From the NCBI GenBank assembly GCA_023432465.1, contig JAEYUO010000032.1:1-64000 (forward strand): a stretch of DNA of 64,000 bases, written 5' to 3'. Positions 47,729 to 56,631 of this stretch are shown one piece after another. The stretch is from Planctomycetota bacterium. GTDB lineage: Bacteria; Planctomycetota; Phycisphaerae; Phycisphaerales; UBA1924. A model generated the notes under the pieces. That model did no database searches. It had not been told where the DNA came from and saw nothing but the letters and a program-made list of their open reading frames with translations. The translations under genes and the position numbers were made by a program. Numbering within the stretch: the stretch's first letter is position 1; the number at the start of each line of letters is the position of its first letter.

Positions 47729-50083
47729 TCAGCACGGATCCTCAGGGGCGCAGACAAGGATGCGTTTCCCGTCGACCAGGAGGTAGACCGCGCCCCGCAT
47801 GGCGAGCAGCGCCTGGCGGCCGCCGCCCGCTTCGGAGGCGGCGAGCCTGCGGACAAGTTCGAAGTGCTCGTGCGAGCCAAAGGCGATCTTGACATCCGGC
47901 TCTTCGAGTTCGGGTTTGTCGACGAGGTTGCTGTCGATCCACTTTCCGGAGCGGCAGAAGAGGGTTTGGTCGGCAACCTGCATCACGGTTGTGACGCGTT
48001 GCTCCCGCATGTTGGCATCCCAGAATCGGTTGTCGACATTGGCGCACGCCTGCATCTGGCCGGCCTTGAGATTCAGTGACTGATTCACAGCACCGGCGCC
48101 GGCTCTCTCGCCGGTGCGGCTGGCCGCGGTTTCCAGCGCGAGTCGAACCTGTTCATCGTGGTCCCGTGCGGCGACCGGCGCTCCGGAGGGATCCTCGGCG
48201 AGGAACGAGGTGTACTCGGTGAGGATGCCCCATCGCATGGAGAGCTTGACCACTTCATCGATGAGTTCCTTGGTGCGTGGGTCGGTGCGGACATCGCCGC
48301 TGACTCCCGCCTGGCGGACTTCATCGAGCAGGAACGCGATCTTTCGCGAGGCCCATAGGCGCGGAACGAAGGAGTTCGCCGTCGTGGCGCGGGTCGGATC
48401 GATCACAAACTCGAACGAACGGCGCTGACCCAGGTAGTCTCCTTCGAGCTGGAGGCGCACACCCTTCTTGCCGGCGAGGTAACGTCCGAGGACCACGAGT
48501 TGATCGCCCTCGAACAGGTCGGGCAGCCGCCCGGGCATCGCATCCATGATGGGAGGCATCCGCGGCGGCGGATCGGCCATGTGACGGGCAGCGAGCTCCG
48601 GCTCGCTCATGACAGGCCCGGCGAGACGCCGGAACACGCGGGAGACGGATGACTCAATGTTCTCTCCGGGGAGGACATTGATCGATGCGCCGCGTGCCGC
48701 CTCAGCAAGCCGATCGAGCAACGGGGCGTTGAGGTCGTAGCCGACACCGAAGCTGAAGATGCGGCGTTTGAACGTGTTGACTTCGGCGGTGTCGGCGCGG
48801 ATTCTGCCTTCATCCGTGATGCCCACGGTCGGCATTCCGTCGGTCAGGAACACGACGAGCGGCAGGAAGCCGGGCGTGACAGGCTGCTTCATCGCCTGCT
48901 GCAGAGATTCATGGATGTTCGTGCCGCCATTGGCCTGAAGGCTTCCGAGATAGGCGCGGGCATCCGCGAGGGTGGTGGCATCTTTGATGACCGGTCCGCT
49001 GCCGAAGCGCTGGACGGTGTCGGAGTAGTCGATGATGCTGAACGCCTCGCCGTTGTTCAGGCCTTCGATCACGGCCAGCGCTGCGCCTCGGGCTTGGTCC
49101 CATTTCTCGCCGCGCATCGAACCGGAGCGATCGATGACCAGCGTGACCTCGCGTTTGGGGATGCGGCGGAGGGACTCGGCGGGCAGGGATGGCACACCGC
49201 CCAAGAGCAGGAAGTAGCCGCTGGCGGCCTGCACACCGTTCTCGACATCCGGATAGAGCATGACCGATGCGGGGAGCGGATCATTTGACCCGGCGCCGAC
49301 GAGCAGGCTCATCCGGAATGCGCCTGGGGAGGTGCTCGCCGCGGCGGGGATGTCGAAGGAAAGCTCCTTGTCGGAGATTCGAACGGTGTTGAGCGGATGG
49401 CTCGGCGAGTACACGGTGCCGATGAGGCGCTCGGACCGTGCACGACCCGAGATCGACCACTTCGTGCCGGAGGACTCCAGCGATCCCGAGCGGGGAAGGA
49501 CAAAGTCGATACGCGAGCCTCCGCCTCCGACCGCAGCATCCACATCGAGGACATTCTCGTACGTCAGCGTGATCGTTGATTCGCCGTTGGCCGGCACGGG
49601 GAACACGCTGGAACGGATGAACGAGTAGCTCACAAACTCGAGCAGTGCGGGATCGAGGCTGCGGCGGACGATGTCCTCGTAGATGCGGCGTGCTTCATCT
49701 GCGGGGAGGACTTTGGCGGTGGGTTCCTGGCCGGGACCGTCGAAACCGAACGAGCGGATCGCAGCGCCGGGCGGGACCGGGATGAGCATCTCCGCTTCCT
49801 GCACGGCCGATGCGGGGTTCTTCACGGTCATCCGAAGCGTGGTGGTTGCGACTGATTCCAGCAACTGGATGCTCGCATCGACGCTTGCGACTTCGACCGC
49901 GGTGGTTCCGGGGCGGATCGTGATCGCGCGGCCGCGAGCGGCCTGCGGCACGATGACGTTGGAGACGTGAATGTCTACCGCCCCGCTTGGCTGGACGGTG
50001 ATGGTTGTCGTCGCGGGTTGGGCGGCGAGCGCGAGGGAGACGGATCCCGCGGCGAGGATGATCGAGGCGAGAATGCGGCGCAT
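47729..50083 (-). CDS. Exported VIT and von Willebrand factor A domain protein
   Basis: This is a secreted protein of 784 residues with an N-terminal signal (MRRILASIILAAGSVSLALA). The VIT domain lies at about 60-200 (TTLRMTVKNPASAVQEAEMLIPVP, DEARRIYEDIVRRSLDPALL). The vWA domain (about 315-490) has the metal-ion site VTLVIDRSGSMRGEKWDQA, GGTNIHESL and FLTDGMP. The C-terminal ~180 residues include RWGILTEYTSFLAEDP, typical of the inter-alpha-trypsin-inhibitor-like family. Such proteins mediate protein or matrix contacts through divalent cations. The last residues contain two Cys (ILVCAPEDPC). It is probably monocistronic, with a candidate operator at 50137-50168. Confidence 0.9.
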   Translation of the reverse strand: MRRILASIILAAGSVSLALAAQPATTTITVQPSGAVDIHVSNVIVPQAARGRAITIRPGTTAVEVASVDASIQLLESVATTTLRMTVKNPASAVQEAEMLIPVPPGAAIRSFGFDGPGQEPTAKVLPADEARRIYEDIVRRSLDPALLEFVSYSFIRSSVFPVPANGESTITLTYENVLDVDAAVGGGGSRIDFVLPRSGSLESSGTKWSISGRARSERLIGTVYSPSHPLNTVRISDKELSFDIPAAASTSPGAFRMSLLVGAGSNDPLPASVMLYPDVENGVQAASGYFLLLGGVPSLPAESLRRIPKREVTLVIDRSGSMRGEKWDQARGAALAVIEGLNNGEAFSIIDYSDTVQRFGSGPVIKDATTLADARAYLGSLQANGGTNIHESLQQAMKQPVTPGFLPLVVFLTDGMPTVGITDEGRIRADTAEVNTFKRRIFSFGVGYDLNAPLLDRLAEAARGASINVLPGENIESSVSRVFRRLAGPVMSEPELAARHMADPPPRMPPIMDAMPGRLPDLFEGDQLVVLGRYLAGKKGVRLQLEGDYLGQRRSFEFVIDPTRATTANSFVPRLWASRKIAFLLDEVRQAGVSGDVRTDPRTKELIDEVVKLSMRWGILTEYTSFLAEDPSGAPVAARDHDEQVRLALETAASRTGERAGAGAVNQSLNLKAGQMQACANVDNRFWDANMREQRVTTVMQVADQTLFCRSGKWIDSNLVDKPELEEPDVKIAFGSHEHFELVRRLAASEAGGGRQALLAMRGAVYLLVDGKRILVCAPEDPC

Positions 50084-50136
50084 GGTGAGCCCTCCTTGGT
50101 GTGAGCTGTACCGAGGTGGATGGCCACGGAGGGCGA

Positions 50137-50168
50137 GTTGTCTACGAGAATCTCAGACAACTTGACAA
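50137..50168 (-). promoter_or_regulatory. Inverted repeat over a possible promoter of the vWA gene
   Basis: GTTGTCT (50137-50143) and AGACAAC (50155-50161) are a perfect inverted pair with an 11-base spacer. On the minus strand TTGTCA (50168-50163) and TAGACA (50144-50139) could be -35 and -10 with an 18-base spacer, overlapping the dyad. The site lies 55 to 85 bases before the vWA start, a natural operator position. Confidence 0.35.
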
Positions 50169-50200
50169 CTTGCGAACATCTGCCGAATGCCCGCCGCTGT

Positions 50201-50551
50201 TTAGGGCGCGTGACGAAGCTCGACGAGAGGTTCACCGGCCAGTAACGCTTCAATCGCCCTGGACATAACCTTCGGAAGATACTCGCGCAGCGACCGATTT
50301 GTCAGATTGCCGATTCTGAGCCAGAGAACCTGCGGCGGCGGCGAGAGTCGTGCGACCAAGTCCGCGAAGTCTTCATCTTTCGTCAGAATGACCGGGCCGT
50401 CGCTCTCATGATGTCTGAGCGTCCGAAAAATTGAGTCGTCGCCTGCACCCGCCAAGCTCGTTTCGCGGATGTGGATGCACTCCACATTGAACTGCCGCGC
50501 GATCCATGGCGCGATCGCCGGCGGGAGTTGGGCATCGACCCAGATCTTCAT
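50201..50551 (-). CDS. DUF5615 PIN-like toxin
   Basis: This is a 116-residue protein of the DUF5615 family, a PIN-like nuclease. The N-terminal MKIWVDAQLPPAIAPWIARQ has the conserved first acidic residue. GAGDDSIFRTLRHHES contains the second acidic group, and the core VILTKDEDFADLV carries the next conserved Lys and Asp residues. The C-terminus lacks the full motif of larger PIN proteins. It overlaps the DUF433 antitoxin stop by four bases, the usual order for this pair. It is expected to cleave RNA when free of the antitoxin, but that activity is inferred from the family. Confidence 0.85.
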   Translation of the reverse strand: MKIWVDAQLPPAIAPWIARQFNVECIHIRETSLAGAGDDSIFRTLRHHESDGPVILTKDEDFADLVARLSPPPQVLWLRIGNLTNRSLREYLPKVMSRAIEALLAGEPLVELRHAP

Positions 50552-50784
50552 GCGGCGATCTGCGTGTGAGAGACTCGGCGGGCGGCGAAAGCAAGACTGG
50601 CACGGATGTCGTCGGCTTCAAGATCCGGAAAGTCCTTGAGCAGTTCTTCCGCGGTCACGCCCTCGGACAGCATCTCAAGGATGTCGGCCACACGGATTCT
50701 CAGGCCGCGAATGCACGGCCGCCCCCCGCATTGGCCTGGGATCTGCGTGATGCGAGCGAGCAGATTCTCTTGTGGCTTAGCCAT
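50548..50784 (-). CDS. DUF433 antitoxin
   Basis: This is a 78-residue DUF433 protein, the antitoxin partner of DUF5615. The conserved core CGGRPCIRGLRIRVADILEML (shown in the gene) and EELLKDFPDLEADDIRASLAFAA contain a helix-turn-helix-like region that binds the promoter and neutralises the toxin. A TATACT box ends five bases before the start codon, so the mRNA is probably leaderless. It is first in the operon with the toxin at 50201. Confidence 0.88.
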   Translation of the reverse strand: MAKPQENLLARITQIPGQCGGRPCIRGLRIRVADILEMLSEGVTAEELLKDFPDLEADDIRASLAFAARRVSHTQIAA

Positions 50785-50789
50785 GTGGG

Positions 50790-50795
50790 AGTATA
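50790..50795 (-). promoter_or_regulatory. -10 box of the DUF433/DUF5615 pair (leaderless)
   Basis: TATACT on the minus strand (50795-50790) ends five bases before the ATG at 50784. A start of transcription six to seven bases downstream would fall on or next to the A of the ATG. No clear -35 is seen upstream. The unit may thus produce a leaderless transcript. Confidence 0.4.
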
Positions 50796-50832
50796 TACGA
50801 GCCCGCTAGGCTGGCCGCGCGGCTGGAGGGTC

Positions 50833-52668
50833 CTACACCCGCGGCCGGATCGCCGTCGCGTGGACATCCCTGAGCTGCTCATCCGTCACGGGGCCGGGGG
50901 CGCCGGTCATGAGATCCTGCCCGGTCTGGGTCTTGGGGAAGGCAATGACGTCGCGGATGTTGGATGTGCCCAGGAAGTTCATGACCAGACGGTCAAGGCC
51001 AAAGGCGATGCCGGCGTGCGGCGGCGCGCCGAACTGCAGGGCCTCAAGCAGGAAGCTGAACTTCTCCTTGGCCTGCTCCGGGGTGAGTCCGAGCAGCGTG
51101 AACACCTTGGACTGCACGCGCGGGTCGTGGATACGGACAGAACCGCCGGCAATCTCCTGACCGTTGAGCACGATGTCGTAGCCCGCGGAGACGATCGACT
51201 CGATGGTGACCTCGTCGTCAACATCCGCCGCGACGAAGGCCTCGGCCTGATCATCGTTCGGCGCCGTGAAGGGGTGGTGCATCGCGACCCACTTGCCCGT
51301 GTCCTTGTTGCGTTCGAACATCGGGAAATCCTGAACGATTAGGAAGTTCCACGGTCCGCCTTCGCAGCCCGGCTTGGGGATGAGACCCATGTCCCGCGCA
51401 ACAACCTGGCGCAGCTCGCCGATCGCCTTGGTGCAGACGGAGTACTCATCAGCGACGAAGAGAGCGGTGTCGCCGGGTTTGAGGCCGAGGGTTGCGACCA
51501 ACTCGTCCTTCACGCCGCCGAGGAACTTGGCGATGCCGGTCTCAAAGTCCCCCGCGGCGTTGACCTTGACCACGGCGCAACCGCCCGCGCCGAAGCCGCG
51601 GACGAACTCGTGGTAGCCATCGGTGATCTTGCGTGTGAGCTTCTCGGCTCCGCCGGGCACGCGGATGGCCTTGACCACACCGCGTTTGGAGTTGAACTTG
51701 GGGCGGTCCGCGCCCTTGGCGAGGACGTCCTTGAAGAAGGCGACATCGGTCTTCGCGGCGAGCTCCGAGAGGTCGGTGATCTCAAGGCCGTAGCGGGTGT
51801 CGGGGCGGTCGATGCCGAACCGCTCCATGGCTTCTCTATAGCTCATCTTCTGGATCGGCGGGACCTCGTACCCCGTCATTTCCTTCCAGAGGCGGCGGAC
51901 GAAGCCCTCCATCATCTCGACGACGTGCTCTCGCCGGACGAAGGACATCTCCAGATCGATCTGGGTGAACTCGGCCTGACGGTCGGCGCGAGGATCCTCA
52001 TCGCGGAAGCACCGGCAGATCTGCATGTAGCGGTCGCACCCGGCGACCATGAGGATCTGCTTGAAGAGCTGGGGGGACTGGGGGAGCGCATACCAGTTGC
52101 CTGCCAGGTGTCGGCTGGGCACAAGGAACTCCCGCGCGCCCTCGGGCGTGCTCTTGTAGAGCACGGGGGTCTCGATCTCGAGAAACCCGTTCTCGTCGAA
52201 GTAGCGGCGGGTTGTCTGATAGACCTTGTGGCGCGTGGCCAGGGCCTTCTGCATCGCCGGGCGGCGGAGATCGACGTATCGGTACTTGAGGCGAAGCTCC
52301 TCATTGGGGAGCTTCGCGAGGTCATCGGGCAGGAAGGGGGGGTTGGCCGTTTTGTTCAGCACTTCGAGCTTGCTTGCGACGAGCTCGACCTTGCCGGTGG
52401 CGAGCTTGGGGTTCTCGCCGCCGGTGCGGATGCGGACCGTGCCCTCGATGGCGATGACATCCTCGTTGCGGAGCTTGTCGGCCTGGTCCATGGAGGCCGC
52501 GGCATCTTCGCGATCGAAGACCACCTGCGTCAGTCCGAAACGGTCGCGGATATCGATGAAGATGAGGTTGCCGTGGTCGCGGTACGAGTTGACCCAGCCG
52601 TTCAGACGGACAGTCTGGCCGACGTGCGAGTCACGGAGTTCGCCGCAGGTGTGCGAGCGACGGAGCAT
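50833..52668 (-). CDS. aspS: Aspartyl-tRNA synthetase
   Basis: This is class II aspartyl-tRNA synthetase of bacterial type, 611 residues. The N-terminal anticodon-binding OB domain (about 1-110) contains GWVNSYRDHGNLIFIDIRDR. Catalytic motif 2 is FRDEDPRADRQAEFTQIDLE, preceded by PQSPQLFKQILMV, and motif 3 is GIAFGLDRLVMNF. The long GAD insertion domain (about 290-430) is present, as in bacteria. The C-terminus has the usual RDVIAFPKTQTGQDLM. The start MLRRSHTCGEL is standard. It has no co-transcribed partner; the antiporter starts divergently 133 bases away. Confidence 0.97.
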   Translation of the reverse strand: MLRRSHTCGELRDSHVGQTVRLNGWVNSYRDHGNLIFIDIRDRFGLTQVVFDREDAAASMDQADKLRNEDVIAIEGTVRIRTGGENPKLATGKVELVASKLEVLNKTANPPFLPDDLAKLPNEELRLKYRYVDLRRPAMQKALATRHKVYQTTRRYFDENGFLEIETPVLYKSTPEGAREFLVPSRHLAGNWYALPQSPQLFKQILMVAGCDRYMQICRCFRDEDPRADRQAEFTQIDLEMSFVRREHVVEMMEGFVRRLWKEMTGYEVPPIQKMSYREAMERFGIDRPDTRYGLEITDLSELAAKTDVAFFKDVLAKGADRPKFNSKRGVVKAIRVPGGAEKLTRKITDGYHEFVRGFGAGGCAVVKVNAAGDFETGIAKFLGGVKDELVATLGLKPGDTALFVADEYSVCTKAIGELRQVVARDMGLIPKPGCEGGPWNFLIVQDFPMFERNKDTGKWVAMHHPFTAPNDDQAEAFVAADVDDEVTIESIVSAGYDIVLNGQEIAGGSVRIHDPRVQSKVFTLLGLTPEQAKEKFSFLLEALQFGAPPHAGIAFGLDRLVMNFLGTSNIRDVIAFPKTQTGQDLMTGAPGPVTDEQLRDVHATAIRPRV

Positions 52669-52801
52669 GGGGGTCCTTTCGGAGTTGAGCGATCCCGGCG
52701 CGGGCTATCGGCGACCGGGGGCGGAGACTATAGGGAAGTCTCCCTGGGGCTGCGTCGGGGGCTTGAGACGCCGGGAGCGATCTGGCCGTACACTCGGCCC
52801 C

Positions 52802-54589
52802 ATGCATCAAGCCGCGGCACAAACATTGGCTCTCGCGGTGGGCGTTGGCGCGCTGGTGAGCTTGCTCTGCGCCCGTCTGCGGATTCCCGCGGTGCTGCCG
52901 CTGCTGCTGGTGGGGTTCGCGATGGGGGTGTCCGGCCTGGGGCTGGTTGACGCCCGCGACCTTGAGAGCGGGCTGCGTGCGATTGTCTCGGTCTCGATCG
53001 GGCTGCTGATCTTCGAGGGCGGTCTGCACCTCTCGGCTCGCGAGCTGGGCAAGGCCCCGCGGGCCATCCCGCGGCTGCTCACCATCGGCGCGCTGCTCAC
53101 GGGCGTGGGCGTTGCGTGCGCAGCGAGGTTCGCTGTCGGATTACCGTGGAGCATCGCGGCGGTGCTGGGCGCGGCGTTGATCGTGACCGGACCGACCGTG
53201 GTTCAGCCGATCCTTCGTCGCGTACGGCTCACGCCGAGCCTGCACGCCGCGCTGAGTGCGGAGGCGATCCTGATCGATCCCATCGGCGTGGTGGCGACGG
53301 TGATGGCGCTTGAGGTCGTGTTGCTGGTCATCGGGGAGCACTCGGCGACCGCAGCGCAGTTGTCGCTCCAGGCGGCGAGAACGGTCCTGGGCGGACTGGG
53401 GATGGGCCTTGCCGTCGGGCTTGCGGCCCGCGGGGCGGTCTGGGCGTTGACACGTCGGGCACCGCTCACCGCCTCGGGATTGAACCAACTGGCCATCGCC
53501 GCGTGCATGATCTCCGTGGGAATGGGCGAGTGGGTCGCGCCGGAGGGCGGGCTGGTGGCGGCGACGCTGTGCGCAGTGCTGCTGGCCAACCTTCGCACGG
53601 TGACGGTGAGGGATGTGCACGAGTTTCACGAGCAGGTATCGGGGCTGCTGGTGGGGACGCTGTTTGTCATCATCGCATCGCGGGTTGACCTCGCGGCGCT
53701 GGGCAGGCTGACCTGGCGGGATGGGGTGTTTGTCGGTGCGATCGTGCTGCTTGTGCGGCCGGCGTGTGTGTTTGTCTCCACGCTCGGCACAACGCTCAGC
53801 GTTCGGGAGCGGATGTTCGCGGCGTTCATGGCGCCGCGGGGGATCGTTGCGGCATCGGTCGCATCGATCGCCGCAACGCAGCTGAAGTTTGCAAGCCCTG
53901 AACTGGCGGCCGAGGCCGCGAAGTTCGAAACGCTGGTGCTGCTGGTGATCGTGGTGACGGTGGCCATGACCGGGACGCTCGCGGGGCCTGTCGCACGGTT
54001 GCTTCGGGTCGAGGCGGGCCAGCCCGGCAATGTCCTCATCGTCGGGGCTCACAGGCTGGGGGTGGCGTTTGGCCTGGCGCTCCGCGATGCGGGGATTAGT
54101 GTGCTGATGGTCGATTCGAACGACGACCGCGCGGCCGCGGCGGAAGCGTTGGGCCTTCGTGTGGCGAGAGGTGACGCCACCGACCCCTCATGGCTGGAGG
54201 AGCAGACGGTGCCGCTGGAAGTGGGATGGGTGGTGGCGTGGACGGGCAACCCAGTGGTAGATCGCGTGGTGGCGAGGTGGGGGCTGAGCCGGTTTGGGGC
54301 GGGCCGCGCAGCGGCGTGGACTCCGCGCGGGCTTTCAAGCTCGGTTTCCGCCGGCGAGAAGTCGGGCTTGAAGATGCTCCTGGAACTCGTGGACCGTGTT
54401 CAGGGAGGGCGGGTGGAGGTTCGGCGGTGGACGGGCGTGCCGGAGAACCGTGTGCTGCTGGCGGAGATGAAGTCCGGCAAGCTGATCACCTTGGCGCCGG
54501 CGGCGACCGGCGATGGATCGCGGGAACTGATTGGTGTGGTGGACGTTCCGACCGGCTCAGCCGCGCGGGGCGCTGCTCCTGCGGCTTAG
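52802..54589 (+). CDS. Sodium/proton antiporter with C-terminal TrkA-N-like domain
   Basis: This 595-residue membrane protein has about 12 segments (for example PAVLPLLLVGFAMGVSGLGLV). It carries CPA1/CPA2-type patterns: IGLLIFEGGLHLS, ALIVTGPTVVQPILRR, LIDPIGVVATVMALE with the ion-path Asp, and MAPRGIVAASVAS. After a linker, the C-terminal part (about 405-500) is a Rossmann-like TrkA-N domain (NVLIVGAHRLGVAFGLALRDAGISVLMVDSN), with a further C-terminal domain. NAD(H)- or nucleotide-responsive control of the antiporter is likely. ATG 52802 has no competitor in homology; the frame upstream lies in aspS. It converges on the globin gene with a four-base overlap. Confidence 0.88.
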   Translation: MHQAAAQTLALAVGVGALVSLLCARLRIPAVLPLLLVGFAMGVSGLGLVDARDLESGLRAIVSVSIGLLIFEGGLHLSARELGKAPRAIPRLLTIGALLTGVGVACAARFAVGLPWSIAAVLGAALIVTGPTVVQPILRRVRLTPSLHAALSAEAILIDPIGVVATVMALEVVLLVIGEHSATAAQLSLQAARTVLGGLGMGLAVGLAARGAVWALTRRAPLTASGLNQLAIAACMISVGMGEWVAPEGGLVAATLCAVLLANLRTVTVRDVHEFHEQVSGLLVGTLFVIIASRVDLAALGRLTWRDGVFVGAIVLLVRPACVFVSTLGTTLSVRERMFAAFMAPRGIVAASVASIAATQLKFASPELAAEAAKFETLVLLVIVVTVAMTGTLAGPVARLLRVEAGQPGNVLIVGAHRLGVAFGLALRDAGISVLMVDSNDDRAAAAEALGLRVARGDATDPSWLEEQTVPLEVGWVVAWTGNPVVDRVVARWGLSRFGAGRAAAWTPRGLSSSVSAGEKSGLKMLLELVDRVQGGRVEVRRWTGVPENRVLLAEMKSGKLITLAPAATGDGSRELIGVVDVPTGSAARGAAPAA

Positions 54590-55014
54590 GCCGCGCGAGC
54601 GCGGGCGCGTCCGGCGCCACGGATGACGACCGATGAGCACACGTTGAGCATGGTGCTCCATGCGTCCTCGAGTTCCGAAGTCCAGTCCGCACCCATGGTT
54701 TGATGCATCGCGTCGAGCATGGCGTCGCGGGCCATGCCGTAGTGATGCGGGAGGATGCCCGAGTGCTGGTTGCGGGCGCCGAAGTCCATGAGCGAGTTCT
54801 CAATGACGTTCAGCCGGTTGGCGCTTCGGATGAGCGTTTCCAGACCCGCCAGGAGGTCCTGATTGCGGCGTGTGGCATCGGTGGGGAACATGGCGCGCAG
54901 GGGTGGGTGGGCCTTGAAGAGCCGGGCGAAGAAGGCATCGGCGAGCTGCTCGCCACGAGGGGCGAGGGTCTTCATGCTGGCGCGGACGGCATCGAGTTGA
55001 TCACTGGTCAGCAT
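54586..55014 (-). CDS. Single-domain globin (flavohaemoglobin-like)
   Basis: This is a 142-residue single-domain globin related to the haem domain of flavohaemoglobins and to Vitreoscilla haemoglobin. The proximal His is His91 in ILPHHYGMAR. The distal E7 position is Gln52 (RRNQDLL), and the B10 position is Phe29 in ADAFFARLF, where flavohaemoglobins have Tyr. This change would weaken oxygen binding and favour other ligands. No reductase domain follows. ATG 55014 has been chosen; the open frame to 55338 is not globin-like. It may sense or scavenge O2 or NO. Confidence 0.88.
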   Translation of the reverse strand: MLTSDQLDAVRASMKTLAPRGEQLADAFFARLFKAHPPLRAMFPTDATRRNQDLLAGLETLIRSANRLNVIENSLMDFGARNQHSGILPHHYGMARDAMLDAMHQTMGADWTSELEDAWSTMLNVCSSVVIRGAGRARARAA

Positions 55015-55340
55015 GGAGGGGCATCTCCGGCCTCGCGAACCGCCCGGTCGAGGCCGCAGCCGCGCGGCTCGCCTCGTTTCCGGACTGACTGTTGAATCGG
55101 TCGGCGGCCGGTATCGCTTGACATCGGAACCCAAAGGCGCCGCGACCTTGGCGGTGTAAATCCCCATCGCTTCGCAGTTTGACGGGCTCCGCGCCCGGGC
55201 GGGCGATGCCCCGCGCGGGATGGCGATGGAGGTATCTCGGGGTGCGGGTGGCCGAATGGCGTGTCCGGGGCAGGTATTATCGACCCTTCCGCGTTTTCGC
55301 CGCCCCTGAAACACCTTTCCGCCCCTCCGCAGGACCACGC
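55015..55340. other. Divergent globin-aminotransferase region
   Basis: These 326 bases separate the globin and aminotransferase starts and hold no credible gene. A TATTAT box at 55275-55280 would be a -10 for the aminotransferase, with no clear -35. GC-rich stretches (for example 55190-55225) could fold, but I see no defined structure or repeat. Confidence 0.5.
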
Positions 55341-56624
55341 ATGAGCACCAACCCCCGATTCGGATTCCGCGATCTGCCCTTCATGGGCGTCATCCACGTG
55401 AACAACGAGGCCATGAAGGCAGGATGGCGCATGGGGGACCCGGCGTGGTCAAACCTCGGCCAGGGCCAGCCGGAAGTGGGGGACATCACGGGTGCTCCGG
55501 CTCGCTTGGCACAGTTGACGATCGACCCCGCGGATCATGCGTATGGCCCGGTGGAGGGCATCCCGGAGTATCGCGAGGCGATCGCCGCGCATTACAACCG
55601 GCTGTACCGCAAGGGCAAGGCCTCGCAGTACAGCGCCGAGAACGTCTGTGTCGCTCCGGGCGGGCGGGCCGCGCTCACCCGCCTCGCCGCAGCCATGGAC
55701 CGGACGCGGATGGGCTACTTCACGCCGGATTACACCGCGTACGAAGACATGCTCACGACGTTTCCGCGCATCGAGCCGGTACACATCGAGCTTCCGGCGT
55801 CGAATGGCTGCCGGATCGATCCCGCGGAGCTTGATCGGCGTGTGGAGCGTGACCGGCTTGGTGCGCTGCTCATCAGCAATCCGTGCAACCCGACGGGCGT
55901 GGTTGTGTCGGGCGACGAGCTCAAAGCGTGGGTTGAACTCGGCCGGCGGCGCGGCTGCACGATGCTGATGGATGAGTTCTATTCGCACTTTGTGTACTCG
56001 AACAGCCCATGGCCTTCGGGCAAGGGCGTCTCCGCGGCGGAGTTTGTTGAGGATGTGAACACCGATCCGGTGGTCATCATCGACGGACTGACCAAGTGCT
56101 TCCGGTATCCTGGCTGGCGGTCGGGTTGGGTCGTCGGGCCCAAGGCCGTGATCCAGGCAATGACCGCGGCGGGAAGCTTCCTGGATGGCGGATCCAGCCG
56201 TCCGGTGCAGCGGCTGGCGATCCAGGCTCTTGAGCCCTCCCGCGCGGATCAGGAGACCAACGCGGTCCGGGCCGTGTTTGCGGAGAAGCAGCGACTCACG
56301 CTCGGCAAGCTGCGCGAGGCGGGAGTGCGGTTCCCCGTCATCGAGAAGACGCCGACAGGCACACCGACCGGCACGTTCTACGCCTGGGGTGACATTTCGC
56401 AGTTGCCCGCGCCGATCAACGAGGGCGAGGGCTTCATGCGGGCGGGCTTCGGTGCGCAGGTGCTGACGGTTCCGGGCGTGTACTTCGATGTGAACCCCGC
56501 GAAGGTGCGAACAGGCACATCGCCGCTGAAGCAGTTCGTGCGATTCAGCTTCGGTCCGCCGCGGCAGAACCTCGAAGCCGGATTGAACCGTCTGGTCGCG
56601 ATGATCGCCTCTCACCGGAAGTGA
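55341..56624 (+). CDS. Pyridoxal-phosphate-dependent aminotransferase
   Basis: This is a fold-type I aminotransferase of 427 residues. Motifs run in order: NLGQGQPEVGDI, YGPVEGIPEYREAIAAHY, CVAPGGRAALTRLA, LLISNPCNPTGVVVSG, MLMDEFYSHFVY, and the Schiff-base Lys in IDGLTKCFRYPGWRSGWVVG. The C-terminal Arg is in FVRFSFGPP. It belongs to the broad class I/II family but does not closely match aspartate or histidinol-phosphate enzymes, so the substrate is open. ATG 55341 is preceded by AGGACC; the longer frame from 55179 lacks protein character. Confidence 0.88.
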   Translation: MSTNPRFGFRDLPFMGVIHVNNEAMKAGWRMGDPAWSNLGQGQPEVGDITGAPARLAQLTIDPADHAYGPVEGIPEYREAIAAHYNRLYRKGKASQYSAENVCVAPGGRAALTRLAAAMDRTRMGYFTPDYTAYEDMLTTFPRIEPVHIELPASNGCRIDPAELDRRVERDRLGALLISNPCNPTGVVVSGDELKAWVELGRRRGCTMLMDEFYSHFVYSNSPWPSGKGVSAAEFVEDVNTDPVVIIDGLTKCFRYPGWRSGWVVGPKAVIQAMTAAGSFLDGGSSRPVQRLAIQALEPSRADQETNAVRAVFAEKQRLTLGKLREAGVRFPVIEKTPTGTPTGTFYAWGDISQLPAPINEGEGFMRAGFGAQVLTVPGVYFDVNPAKVRTGTSPLKQFVRFSFGPPRQNLEAGLNRLVAMIASHRK

Positions 56625-56631
56625 GCCGCGG

